From Bacteroidales bacterium (GTDB lineage Bacteria; Bacteroidota; Bacteroidia; Bacteroidales; P3): a DNA stretch of 13,447 nucleotides. The stretch spans positions 1 through 13,447 of the forward strand of contig CAAGHV010000098.1 of assembly GCA_900769785.1 (NCBI GenBank), written 5' to 3'. A model generated the notes under the pieces. That model was given only the letters and a program-made list of their open reading frames with translations. It was not told the origin of the DNA and did not search any database. This document shows, piece after piece, positions 6,598 to 13,447 of the stretch; the first letter of the stretch is position 1, and each line of letters starts with the position of its first letter. The position numbers and the translations under genes were made by a program.

Positions 6598-8715
6598 ATG
6601 GCAATAATTGGAGAAATTAGAAAACACTCAGGTATAGCAGTAGCCGTTGTGGGTATTGCTATCGTAGCATTTATCATTGGCGACCTTGCAAAAGGAGGAA
6701 ACAGCCAACCCGCTCTTGGTATAATAGATGGCGAAGAAGTTGGTTATAACCGCTTCTACGAGCTTATTACAGAAAGAGAAAATTTGATAAAACAACAACA
6801 ACAAACCACCCAAATTACAAACGAACAATCGTATCAAATTCGTGAAGATATTTGGCGTGAATTGGTTGAAACCAAACTTACCGAAAAAGAATACAACCAA
6901 TTGGGTTTACAAGTTTCGCAACGCGAACTTAGTGACATGTATATAGGCGACTTTGTACACCCTTATCTAAGACAAATGTTTACAGACCCAAGCACAGGCG
7001 TTTACAATACTCAAGTAATTGCACAATATGTAAATAATTTTGACCAACTTACTCCCGAACAACAAATAGAGTGGGTTAACTTAGAAAAATACGTAAAAAC
7101 TTCTCGCCAACAAGAAAAATACAATATGCTTATTGCTAAAGGTTTCTACACACCAAGCAAGATGGCTGAAAAAATGGCTGAGATAGAGAATCACACTGCC
7201 GACGCACGTGTAATATCACTTCCTTTCCAAACTGTAACTGACGACCAAATAACTATTACAGAAGAAGATTACAAGAAATTCTACGAGGAACACAAAAAAG
7301 AATACAAACAAGACGAAGCTCGTGATTTGGACTTCATCATATTCCCTGTAACCCCAAGCCAAAACGACCTTGACAACATAAAGACTGAATTTTTGGCAAC
7401 TTGGGAAGAATTCCAAAACATTGATGATAGCGAAATAGCAATATTTGTAAATTCCGAATCAGAAGCCGACAAACGCTACGATTCTACTTTCGTAAAAGCT
7501 TCGTCGTTTGCAGCTCCTTTTGATTCATTGATTGCCAATGCAGAAGCAGGTCAATACATCAAACCTTACGTAATAGGTACTCAATGGATGATGGCTAAGG
7601 TAGAAAAAGTTGAAAATCGTCCTGACAGCTTACGTGCTTCTGTTATAGTTGTATTGAACAACAAATTAGGTAGCCAAATAGCTCGCACTCCAGAACAAGC
7701 TCAAGCACTTACTGACAGTTTGGAACGCGAACTTAAAGCCGGAAAATTAGATTTCAATCAAGCAGTAATGGCATTCTCTGACGATCCTACAAAGACAGAA
7801 AACCAAGGAGATATGGGTTGGGCATTGGATGGACAATACGGATTGCTTAACGAACAAATAGTTGCTACCGCTTTGAACGACATATTTGTATTTGAAAGAC
7901 CCGACAAAGGTGGTTTCCATATTGTAAAAGTTACAGGTAAAACTCCTGCTACAAAAAAATTCAGAGTTGCCACTATAGTTCGCGACATAGTTCCTAGCGA
8001 TGTTACAGCAAACGAAATGTATGCACAAGCCAACAAGTTTGCAAGCGAAGCTACATCGTACGAGGCTATGCTTACAGCAGCACAACAACAAAACTTAATG
8101 GTACGTAGTGCCGATTTCACTCCATCAAATGCAAACCGTTTACCCGGTATTGAAAATGCTCGTTCCATAATACAATGGGCTTTCAATGAAGATACAAAAA
8201 TAGGTTCTGTTGCTCCTCAAGTATTTGAATCGGACGATATGTACATCGTTGTTGCTTTGAAAGACAAGAGAGAAAAAGGATATGCTAGTCTAGATCAAGT
8301 ACGCAAATATATCGAAAACCAAGTACGTCTTGAAAAGAAAGCCGAAGTACTTATGGCCAAAGCCGAAGAAGCAATAAAATCAACACAAGACATCAATATG
8401 TTGGCTTCGAAACTACAAGCAAACGTTGATTCTGTTTCTGCTATCAACTTCAATGGTTATTCGTTTGGAAAATTTGGTCCCGAAATGAAAGCTTTAGGTT
8501 CTGTAGCTACTGCTAAAGGTGCCAAACTTATTGCTCCTATAAAAGGAAGCTATGGAATATATCTAATACAAGTAGATAATGTTACTCCTATCTCAGCCGA
8601 TGTCAACACTACAAGACAACGTATGGAAATGGAAACACAACAAAAAGTTAGATATATAATGGAAGTATTGAAAGAAAATGCTGAAATAAAAGATAACAGA
8701 GTGATATATTTCTAA
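6598..8715 (+). CDS. PpiD/SurA-type membrane-anchored peptidyl-prolyl isomerase (foldase)
   Basis: 705-residue periplasmic chaperone anchored by one N-terminal helix (about 11-30, in-out orientation with R8/K9 before it), followed by the GIIDGEEVGYNRFYELI block typical of the SurA/PpiD N-terminal chaperone domain. It is expected to hold newly exported envelope proteins. A parvulin-like domain spans about 346-447 (DFNQAVMAFSDDPTKTENQGDMGW and GGFHIVKVTGK), and a second degenerate one covers about 520-662 (FGPEMKAL to GIYLIQVDNV). The first lacks the usual active-site His in its opening strand (RASVIVVLNN), so isomerase activity may be weak or lost, as in E. coli PpiD. Q- and N-rich stretches (65-80) and frequent coiled-coil-like helices are visible. 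E. coli PpiD is shorter (623); long two-parvulin versions are usual in Bacteroidales. The gene has its own promoter and terminator. Confidence 0.85.
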   Translation: MAIIGEIRKHSGIAVAVVGIAIVAFIIGDLAKGGNSQPALGIIDGEEVGYNRFYELITERENLIKQQQQTTQITNEQSYQIREDIWRELVETKLTEKEYNQLGLQVSQRELSDMYIGDFVHPYLRQMFTDPSTGVYNTQVIAQYVNNFDQLTPEQQIEWVNLEKYVKTSRQQEKYNMLIAKGFYTPSKMAEKMAEIENHTADARVISLPFQTVTDDQITITEEDYKKFYEEHKKEYKQDEARDLDFIIFPVTPSQNDLDNIKTEFLATWEEFQNIDDSEIAIFVNSESEADKRYDSTFVKASSFAAPFDSLIANAEAGQYIKPYVIGTQWMMAKVEKVENRPDSLRASVIVVLNNKLGSQIARTPEQAQALTDSLERELKAGKLDFNQAVMAFSDDPTKTENQGDMGWALDGQYGLLNEQIVATALNDIFVFERPDKGGFHIVKVTGKTPATKKFRVATIVRDIVPSDVTANEMYAQANKFASEATSYEAMLTAAQQQNLMVRSADFTPSNANRLPGIENARSIIQWAFNEDTKIGSVAPQVFESDDMYIVVALKDKREKGYASLDQVRKYIENQVRLEKKAEVLMAKAEEAIKSTQDINMLASKLQANVDSVSAINFNGYSFGKFGPEMKALGSVATAKGAKLIAPIKGSYGIYLIQVDNVTPISADVNTTRQRMEMETQQKVRYIMEVLKENAEIKDNRVIYF

Positions 8716-8737
8716 TGCAATAATTTATAATATATTG

Positions 8738-8775
8738 AAAAAGACTTTCGGAGTTTCCGAAAGTCTTTTTCTTTT
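8738..8775 (+). terminator. Intrinsic terminator of the ppiD-like gene
   Basis: A 15-bp perfect stem (8738-8752 with 8756-8770) has a GTT loop and runs into TTTTTCTTTTT. It starts 23 nt after the stop codon. The A-run on the left arm makes it potentially active on both strands. Confidence 0.9.
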
Positions 8776-8883
8776 TATACTCATTCAGTAAATATTACGA
8801 GGGCCTAGCATAGTTGAAAGTTTTTCACATCAATATGAGGATAAGTTTATACCAAACAACATATAAAATATAGTTTAATGGCG

Positions 8884-8891
8884 TAATTTTG
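8884..8891 (+). promoter_or_regulatory. -7 box for the DivIC-NlpC/P60 operon
   Basis: TAATTTTGCA matches TAnnTTTG 23 nt before the DivIC start codon. No clear TTTG lies 19-21 nt upstream, so only half of the promoter is recognisable. Confidence 0.5.
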
Positions 8892-8914
8892 CATAAGATA
8901 AATAATGATTTCAG

Positions 8915-9208
8915 ATGAAAATAAATATACCTAGTGTACTCAAAAACAAATATATCATTTGCACACTTGCCTTTGTTATCCTATTCTTTTTTATCGATGA
9001 CAATAGCATTAGCACATCGTTTTCACTAAAAAATCAGAAAGAAAAACTCGAAAACGAGAAAGATTTTCTGATAAACTGCATAAAAGAGGATAGCATTCGT
9101 ATCCAACAATTCCACAACAATATATCGGAATATGAAAAATATGGACGCGAAAATTATTATATGAAACGAAAAGACGAAGATATATTTATAATAAACCGCG
9201 AAAAATAG
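8915..9208 (+). CDS. FtsB/DivIC-type septum formation initiator family protein
   Basis: 97-residue bitopic membrane protein. A short basic N-terminus is followed by one transmembrane helix (about 13-28) and a periplasmic coiled coil rich in K/E/N (about 38-70). It ends in a conserved tail, EKYGRENYYMKRKDEDIFII (about 74-93), which matches the F/YxREnYxMKkxdEDIfvI ending of Bacteroidota DivIC-like proteins. In other bacteria the FtsB/DivIC-FtsL-FtsQ complex links early division proteins to septal wall synthesis. The length is normal for the family. The NlpC/P60 lipoprotein gene starts 6 nt after its stop, so the pair is almost certainly one transcript and couples a division factor with a candidate wall hydrolase. 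The symbol is left empty because FtsB and DivIC cannot be told apart from sequence alone. Confidence 0.8.
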   Translation: MKINIPSVLKNKYIICTLAFVILFFFIDDNSISTSFSLKNQKEKLENEKDFLINCIKEDSIRIQQFHNNISEYEKYGRENYYMKRKDEDIFIINREK

Positions 9209-9214
9209 TTATCT

Positions 9215-9820
9215 ATGAAAAAAAACATAACCATAAAATTACTGGCATTCACAATTATAGTAGCAAGCATATCATCATGTGGATTTTTCAAACGTTTGGC
9301 TAGCAGCGATCTCGAAACCGAAGAAGATTTCATAATAGAAGAGATATCAAAAGAAGTATCCAAACCAGAGAAAAAGAAGACGACCCAAAGTCAACCCAAG
9401 AAAAATAAAATGAATATTGTTCTATGTGACAAAGATAATAAAAAATTGTACAATGCCATAGAACAATGGTATGGCACACCATACAAAAGTGGTGGATGCT
9501 CCAAAAACGGGGTTGACTGCTCATGCTTTACAATAAACATATATCAGGAGGTGTACAACGTAAAACTCAACCGTAGAGCTATGGATATGGTACAAAACAT
9601 AAAACTTATTAATAGAAAAGATTTGGTTGAGGGAGATCTAGTATTCTTTACAAATAGCAACGGAAGAATAAACCATGTTGGAATTTATTTGAAAGAAAAC
9701 ATGTTTGCACACGCATCATCATCGAAAGGTGTAATGGTAAGCAAACTTACCGAAAAATACTGGGACAGCAAATTTTACAAAGGCGGACGCCACAAAGATG
9801 TAACCACAAAATGGAAATAA
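9215..9820 (+). CDS. NlpC/P60 (C40) family lipoprotein, putative peptidoglycan hydrolase
   Basis: 201-residue secreted lipoprotein. A signal peptide ends in a lipobox SISSC with lipidation Cys C22. A charged linker (about 30-66, with PEKKKTTQSQPKK) leads to one NlpC/P60 domain (about 70-192). This family cuts amide bonds in peptidoglycan stem peptides, usually gamma-D-Glu-diaminopimelate. The catalytic set is visible: C102 in GVDCSCF, H154 in INHVGIY and H166 in FAHASSSKGV. WYGTPYKSGG (85-94) and DLVEGDLVFF (136-145) are the usual supporting motifs. The nucleophile motif reads DCSC instead of the common DCSG; the Gly-to-Cys change is one residue away from the sulfhydryl. The protein is probably anchored to the outer membrane, facing the periplasm. 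Co-transcription with the DivIC-like gene suggests a role in septal wall remodelling. Its own terminator follows 11 nt after the stop. Confidence 0.87.
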   Translation: MKKNITIKLLAFTIIVASISSCGFFKRLASSDLETEEDFIIEEISKEVSKPEKKKTTQSQPKKNKMNIVLCDKDNKKLYNAIEQWYGTPYKSGGCSKNGVDCSCFTINIYQEVYNVKLNRRAMDMVQNIKLINRKDLVEGDLVFFTNSNGRINHVGIYLKENMFAHASSSKGVMVSKLTEKYWDSKFYKGGRHKDVTTKWK

Positions 9821-9831
9821 GTAAAAAGGGG

Positions 9832-9866
9832 AAACGTACAAAAATTTAATCTTTTGTACGTTTTTT
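9832..9866 (+). terminator. Intrinsic terminator after the NlpC/P60 gene
   Basis: AAACGTACAAAA (9832-9843) pairs perfectly with TTTTGTACGTTT (9852-9863) around an 8-nt loop and continues into a T-run. It closes the DivIC-NlpC/P60 operon before the hppA promoter region. Confidence 0.85.
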
Positions 9867-9890
9867 CTATAGAAAATGAAAAAAAATACG

Positions 9891-9898
9891 TAAATTTG
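9891..9898 (+). promoter_or_regulatory. -7 box of hppA
   Basis: TAAATTTGCA fits TAnnTTTG. The -33 position is occupied by a T-rich stretch without an exact TTTG. The start site would lie near 9905, giving an AT-rich leader of about 120 nt in which no riboswitch was recognised. Confidence 0.5.
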
Positions 9899-10026
9899 CA
9901 AATCGTTTGATCATATATATCACTGCGATAATATGAATAAACTCAGTTCTTTAATTAATACTTAATACGTTTTTATACGCTTAATATATAAATAATTAAT
10001 AATATTACTTACAAAAAACTAGGTTT

Positions 10027-12225
10027 ATGAACAGTTTAATTTATTTTGTTTTAGCAGCTTCAGTGCTAGCATTAGCGATGGCGTTCGTGTTCTACAAACA
10101 GATGCTATCGAAAGATGAAGGAACCGATTTGATGAAGAAAATTGCCGCCCACGTTCGTAAAGGGGCTATGGCTTACCTTAAGCAGCAGTACAAAGTAGTA
10201 ACCATTGTGTTCGTTATTTTGGCTGCTCTTTTTGCTGTTATGGCATACTTCGATTTGCAAAATGGTTGGGTATGGTTTGCTTTCCTTACTGGAGGTTTGT
10301 TCTCCGGTTTGGCAGGTTTCTTTGGTATGAAAACCGCTACATACGCTTCGGCACGTACTGCCAATGCTGCCCGTAAATCCTTGAATAGTGGTTTGCAAGT
10401 TGCATTCCGCTCGGGTGCAGTTATGGGTTTGGTAGTTGTTGGTTTGGCGTTATTAGATATTTCAGTATGGTACTTAGTACTTGATTATTTTATCGAAGAT
10501 TCAAGTTCTCACAAGCTTATTATCATCACTACTACAATGCTTACCTTTGGTATGGGTGCTTCTACTCAAGCATTGTTTGCTCGCGTGGGTGGTGGTATAT
10601 ATACCAAAGCTGCCGACGTTGGAGCCGACCTTGTAGGAAAAACCGAATACAATATTCCTGAAGACGACCCTCGTAACCCCGCTACTATTGCCGACAACGT
10701 AGGCGACAACGTAGGTGATGTGGCCGGTATGGGTGCCGACTTGTACGAATCATACGCCGGTTCTATCCTTGCCACTATGGCATTGGGTGCTTCGGCTTTC
10801 GCCACCTCAGCTGTTGAAGGTGATATGCAACTTAAAGCTGTGTTGGCTCCTGCATTGATAGCCGCTGTAGGCGTAGTACTTTCGTTGATAGGTATCTTTA
10901 TGGTAAAAACCAAAGAAGATGCAGGTATGAAACAATTGCTAGCTGCCCTTAGCCGTGGTACCAATATCGCTTCTATACTTATCGCCATAGCTACATTTGC
11001 TATATTTGCATGGTTGTTCGGAACCGAAACTAATCAATGGTGGCAAGTATCACTATCAGTAGTGGTTGGTTTGCTATCGGGTGTTATCATCGGAAAATCT
11101 ACAGAATATTATACTTCCCAAACTTACAAACCTACTCAAAAGGTATCTGAAAGTGCACAAACAGGTCCTGCCACAGTTATTATCTCGGGCATGGGATTGG
11201 GTATGCTTTCCACTGCTATTCCTGTAGTTACTGTAGGTGTAGCTATCGTATTATCTTATTTGTGTGCCAATGGCTTTGCTATTGAAATGACAGGTGAAAA
11301 TCTTTCTATGGGTCTATATGGTATTGGTATTGCTGCTGTAGGTATGCTTTCTACACTTGGAATCACATTGGCTACCGACGCTTACGGCCCAATAGCCGAC
11401 AACGCAGGTGGTAATGCCGAAATGAGTGGTTTGGAACCTGAAGTTCGTAGACGTACAGATGCTCTTGATGCTCTAGGTAACACTACAGCTGCAACCGGTA
11501 AAGGTTTTGCCATCGGTTCGGCTGCTCTTACTGCTTTGGCTTTGTTGGCATCGTATGTAGAAGAAATAAAAATAGCCCTTATCCGCGTAGGCGAAGCATT
11601 GCCAAACGGCGTTGCCGCTGCCGAAGCATCGCTTATAGACTTTATGGAAGCCTACAATGTAAACCTTATGAACCCAATAGTATTGGTAGGTATATTTATT
11701 GGAGCTATGATGGCTTTCTTGTTCTGCGGTTTAACTATGAACGCTGTAGGTCGTGCTGCTCAAAAAATGGTTGAAGAAGTACGTCGTCAATTCAGCACCA
11801 TCAAAGGTATTCTTGAAGGCAAAGCCGAACCAGATTATGCTCGTTGCGTATCTATCTCTACCAAAGGTGCTCAACAAGAAATGTTGTTCCCATCATTGTT
11901 GGCCATCATCGTTCCTATCGTTACAGGTTTGGTACTTGGTGTAGCAGGTGTATTAGGATTGCTTATCGGTGGTTTGAGTGCAGGATTTGTATTGGCTGTA
12001 TTTATGGCTAATGCAGGTGGTGCTTGGGACAACGCTAAGAAATATGTTGAAGAAGGTAACTTCGGTGGTAAAGGTAGCGACTGCCACAAAGCTACAGTGG
12101 TTGGCGATACAGTGGGCGACCCATTCAAAGATACATCAGGTCCTTCATTGAACATCCTTATCAAACTTATGTCGATGGTAAGTATCGTTATGGCAGGTTT
12201 GACTGTAACATGTCACTTATTATAA
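10027..12225 (+). CDS. hppA: Membrane-bound K+-dependent Na+-type (or Na+/H+) translocating pyrophosphatase
   Basis: 732-residue integral membrane pyrophosphatase with about 16 helices, coupling hydrolysis of diphosphate to ion export. Active-site blocks are complete: DVGADLVGKTE (197-207), NPATIADNVGDNVGD (217-231), DAYGPIADNAGGNAEM (451-466) and GDTVGDPFKDTSGPSLN (693-709). The GNTTAATGK motif has Ala at 488, where K+-independent enzymes carry Lys, so K+ dependence is predicted. The gate glutamate sits in DLYESYAGS (E241), the same place as in Thermotoga Na+-PPase and unlike the plant H+ enzymes, which favours Na+ transport. Some Bacteroides enzymes of this type move both Na+ and H+, and this cannot be separated here. 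The length is usual. In a fermenting anaerobe it would recover energy from biosynthetic PPi. It is a single-gene unit with its own promoter and terminator. Confidence 0.95.
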   Translation: MNSLIYFVLAASVLALAMAFVFYKQMLSKDEGTDLMKKIAAHVRKGAMAYLKQQYKVVTIVFVILAALFAVMAYFDLQNGWVWFAFLTGGLFSGLAGFFGMKTATYASARTANAARKSLNSGLQVAFRSGAVMGLVVVGLALLDISVWYLVLDYFIEDSSSHKLIIITTTMLTFGMGASTQALFARVGGGIYTKAADVGADLVGKTEYNIPEDDPRNPATIADNVGDNVGDVAGMGADLYESYAGSILATMALGASAFATSAVEGDMQLKAVLAPALIAAVGVVLSLIGIFMVKTKEDAGMKQLLAALSRGTNIASILIAIATFAIFAWLFGTETNQWWQVSLSVVVGLLSGVIIGKSTEYYTSQTYKPTQKVSESAQTGPATVIISGMGLGMLSTAIPVVTVGVAIVLSYLCANGFAIEMTGENLSMGLYGIGIAAVGMLSTLGITLATDAYGPIADNAGGNAEMSGLEPEVRRRTDALDALGNTTAATGKGFAIGSAALTALALLASYVEEIKIALIRVGEALPNGVAAAEASLIDFMEAYNVNLMNPIVLVGIFIGAMMAFLFCGLTMNAVGRAAQKMVEEVRRQFSTIKGILEGKAEPDYARCVSISTKGAQQEMLFPSLLAIIVPIVTGLVLGVAGVLGLLIGGLSAGFVLAVFMANAGGAWDNAKKYVEEGNFGGKGSDCHKATVVGDTVGDPFKDTSGPSLNILIKLMSMVSIVMAGLTVTCHLL

Positions 12226-12254
12226 AAGAAACGCTATAAGACTTTGATATAACC

Positions 12255-12290
12255 AAGAGCCTGAAAGCATTGCTTTCGGGCTCTTTTTTT
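12255..12290 (+). terminator. hppA: Intrinsic terminator of hppA
   Basis: AAGAGCCTGAAAGC (12255-12268) pairs with GCTTTCGGGCTCTT (12272-12285) through one T-G wobble, closes on an ATT loop and is followed by TTTTTTT. It lies 30 nt after the stop codon. Confidence 0.92.
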
Positions 12291-12300
12291 GTAGTTTTTC

Positions 12301-12455
12301 GAGTCAACACCTCGGCGTCGGCGAGTCGACTCAACGAGGTGGCGGAGTCGAGTGGTAGTACACAGTGGAGTCGACTCGGAGACGACAAGCAGTCGACTCG
12401 GCGAAGCCAACGAGTCGACTCCGAGAAGCCAACGAGTCGACTCGGCAAAATGGAG
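12301..12455. repeat. 22-bp tandem repeat array, family B (GAGTCGACTC type)
   Basis: Seven head-to-tail units start at 12301, 12323, 12345, 12368, 12390, 12412 and 12434. All spacings are 22 bp except one of 23. Each opens with GAGTCGACTC or a near copy (GAGTCAACAC, GAGTCGAGTG, CAGTCGACTC) followed by about 12 variable bases; in the 12390 and 12412 units the variable part ends in GAAGCCAAC. The 10-bp head is a perfect palindrome, so each unit could bind a dimeric protein or form a small hairpin in RNA. By direct count 12301-12450 has 90 G/C of 150 (60%), far above the AT-rich surroundings. The array starts just after the hppA terminator, so it is outside that transcript. The 22-bp period rules out an in-frame peptide repeat. 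Confidence 0.85.
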
Positions 12456-12675
12456 AGCGTAACTATGGCACTTCTCTCTCCAAACCATGCGGGTTACGAC
12501 CCAAAAGTGCCATACTTTTACCCCCTAACTCCCATATTTACGCACCCTAAGTATGGGAGTTACAAATATTATATCGTGCGAATACAATTTGCCCCTACAA
12601 TTATCCGCCTGCATATCCGTACGGCGTATCGCATACACCCCCATTTATTGCCTACATAACAAAGGCTATGAAAAT
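12456..12675. repeat. Degenerate stretch between the two arrays with weak 22-bp recurrence and hairpins
   Basis: No gene is supported. TAACTCCCATATTTA (12526-12540) and TAAGTATGGGAGTTA (12548-12562) form a 15-bp hairpin with one G-T wobble, their starts 22 bp apart. TGGAGAG/CTCTCCA (12451-12457, 12476-12482) is another inverted repeat. Read in 22-bp lines, CCATA recurs at 12510 and 12532, CCTAA at 12524 and 12546, and TTAC at 12538 and 12560. These are weak individual matches and could partly reflect choosing the eye-catching alignment. Confidence 0.4.
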
Positions 12676-12763
12676 ACCTCACGAGGAAAATTTATCTCCC
12701 TCGTGATCCAGACAAATTTTCATCACGAGGAAATCTCATCTACATCACGAGGGAAATTTTCCC
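12676..12763. repeat. 22-bp tandem repeat array, family A (CACGAGG type), locus 2
   Basis: Units start at 12676, 12698, 12720 and 12742, exactly 22 bp apart. The first, third and fourth follow ACATCACGAGGGAAATT (15, 13 and 17 of 17). The second is largely diverged and contains the reversed core CCTCGTGA, which forms an 8-bp perfect inverted repeat with TCACGAGG of the first unit (12679-12686 with 12699-12706). TCATCTACATCACGAGG (12736-12752) is identical to 6091-6107 in locus 1, in the same orientation. It lies between family B and the start of the small membrane-protein gene. Confidence 0.75.
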
Positions 12764-12886
12764 TTTCTGAAAAGTAGTATTATTATTCATGCACTTCTAT
12801 GTGCCTAAATAGAGCACATGCAATAATAAAGCTACAGTTGCGTTATCTTTCCACATTCGTCACAATATCAACAAAACACCGGAATT

Positions 12887-13393
12887 ATGAAAAAGAAAAT
12901 TATTTGCTTTTTGGGCTTTACTCTATACCTTACACTGCTAAACATCTTGTTTTGGAGCGTTGGAACTTTGGTGGTGCCGGAATATAACAATTACATTCAT
13001 AGTAGTATTGGTTTAGACAGCGTTATACTTATAGCTATCCATTCTTTTATTCAAATATTCATTTTCCGTATAGATAGGAGATATTCCATTCTGCTAATGT
13101 CTGTTCTATGTATGCTTTTAAATTTGACATTGATGAATATTGGAAATCCGGAAAGCAAAGAACTCTATTGGGAATTATTTTCTAGCATAATGTATTCCAT
13201 TTCTCAATTCTCGTTGCTTTGTCAAATGCTTATAGACAATATAGCATCGGGCAATATTTTAGTAGCGTTGTTATACAAAGGAAATTATTATGTTCTATTC
13301 CCTGCATATTTAGCAATCAGTGCTTATTTATACAGATTATTGTTCAACAAATTGCTATTAATGCACAATGCCAATCATGTTAGAACCAATTAA
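12887..13393 (+). CDS. Hypothetical small membrane protein
   Basis: 168-residue protein that I do not recognise. It is strongly hydrophobic, with about four predicted membrane segments: roughly 5-30, 42-60, 67-86 and 130-155, plus a less clear one near 100-118. Loops carry a few charged residues (RIDRRY at 61-66, NPESKE at 87-92), and the C-terminus ends NANHVRTN. The basic start MKKK and the gene's position before another start codon 18 nt downstream suggest a real gene in a short operon. Upstream, TATCTTTC (12844-12851) resembles a -7 box with one mismatch. The base composition is AT-rich like its neighbours. No family motif was seen, so function cannot be assigned. Frame length, codon pattern and the A-rich start context are the only support. 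Confidence 0.6.
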   Translation: MKKKIICFLGFTLYLTLLNILFWSVGTLVVPEYNNYIHSSIGLDSVILIAIHSFIQIFIFRIDRRYSILLMSVLCMLLNLTLMNIGNPESKELYWELFSSIMYSISQFSLLCQMLIDNIASGNILVALLYKGNYYVLFPAYLAISAYLYRLLFNKLLLMHNANHVRTN

Positions 13394-13411
13394 AAAAAAA
13401 GGAAATTTATT

Positions 13412-13447
13412 ATGAAACGAGTTTATTCAACCAAGCCGGAAAATAAA
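13412..13447 (+). CDS. 5' end of a gene cut by the window edge
   Basis: An ATG 18 nt after the preceding stop codon opens a frame of 12 codons (MKRVYSTKPENK) that runs off the window. AAGGAAA about 10 nt before the ATG is one of the few Shine-Dalgarno-like sequences here. The close spacing suggests co-transcription with the small membrane protein. Too little is present to identify the product. Confidence 0.45.
   Translation, partial: MKRVYSTKPENK

Noticed and set aside
9905..10020. Riboswitch in the hppA leader
   Set aside because: The leader is about 120 nt but extremely AT-rich, with no conserved motif or convincing stem set.
10566..10988. Minus-strand open frame of 140 codons inside hppA
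   Set aside because: Antisense shadow caused by the alanine/glycine-rich codon pattern of hppA.
12270..12659. Plus-strand open frame of 129 codons running through the GAGTCGACTC array
   Set aside because: It starts inside the hppA terminator stem. The 22-bp unit shifts frame each copy, so no repeated peptide exists, and both strands are open there simply because the repeat lacks stop codons.
12301..12763. CRISPR array
   Set aside because: There are no 25-40 bp identical repeats separated by unique spacers of similar size, and no cas genes are nearby. The units are contiguous 22-mers.
12553..12777. Plus-strand open frame of 74 codons over the CACGAGG array
   Set aside because: It overlaps noncoding repeats, shows no coding-like composition and has no homology.

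Overview
The window looks like chromosomal DNA from an anaerobic member of the Bacteroidales (Bacteroidota). The evidence is AT-rich DNA, start sites preceded by A/T-rich sequence rather than strong Shine-Dalgarno sites, several TAnnTTTG promoter -7 boxes, a secreted protein with a type IX secretion (T9SS) sorting domain, an AmpG-like carrier, a PpiD-type chaperone, and a K+-dependent membrane pyrophosphatase of Na+-pumping type. No tRNA, rRNA, insertion sequence, phage gene or CRISPR array was recognised.

Layout. Positions 72-5819 hold four minus-strand genes. In transcription order they are a U32 peptidase/TrhP-like protein, an AmpG-like MFS carrier 26 nt behind it, a 3-keto-5-aminohexanoate cleavage enzyme (kce, lysine fermentation) and a T9SS-exported agmatine/peptidylarginine deiminase-family protein. 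A 778-bp intergenic region (5820-6597) separates this block from a plus-strand block. The plus-strand block is a PpiD/SurA-type periplasmic foldase (6598-8715), a FtsB/DivIC septum protein with an NlpC/P60 lipoprotein 6 nt behind it (8915-9820), and hppA (10027-12225). A second noncoding region of about 660 bp (12226-12886) follows. After it come a small unrecognised membrane protein and the first 12 codons of another gene. Clear intrinsic terminators close the deiminase, kce, ppiD, NlpC/P60 and hppA units.

The known genes are ordinary: envelope biogenesis and division (PpiD, DivIC, NlpC/P60, AmpG-like), RNA modification (U32), and anaerobic energy and amino-acid metabolism (Kce, HppA, the deiminase). 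The unusual material lies in the two long noncoding regions. Both contain tandem repeats with a strict 22-bp period. One family (core CATCACGAGG plus an A/T tail) occurs in both regions, 6.6 kb apart, and shares an exact 17-mer. A second, 60% GC family built on the palindrome GAGTCGACTC occurs only after hppA, in seven units. Sequence between the two families downstream of hppA also shows weaker 22-bp recurrence and long hairpins. Because 22 is not a multiple of 3, these are not coding repeats. I do not recognise the element. It is the best candidate here for something undescribed. A perfect FNR-type palindrome (TTGAT-N4-ATCAA) upstream of the ppiD promoter is a further regulatory observation.
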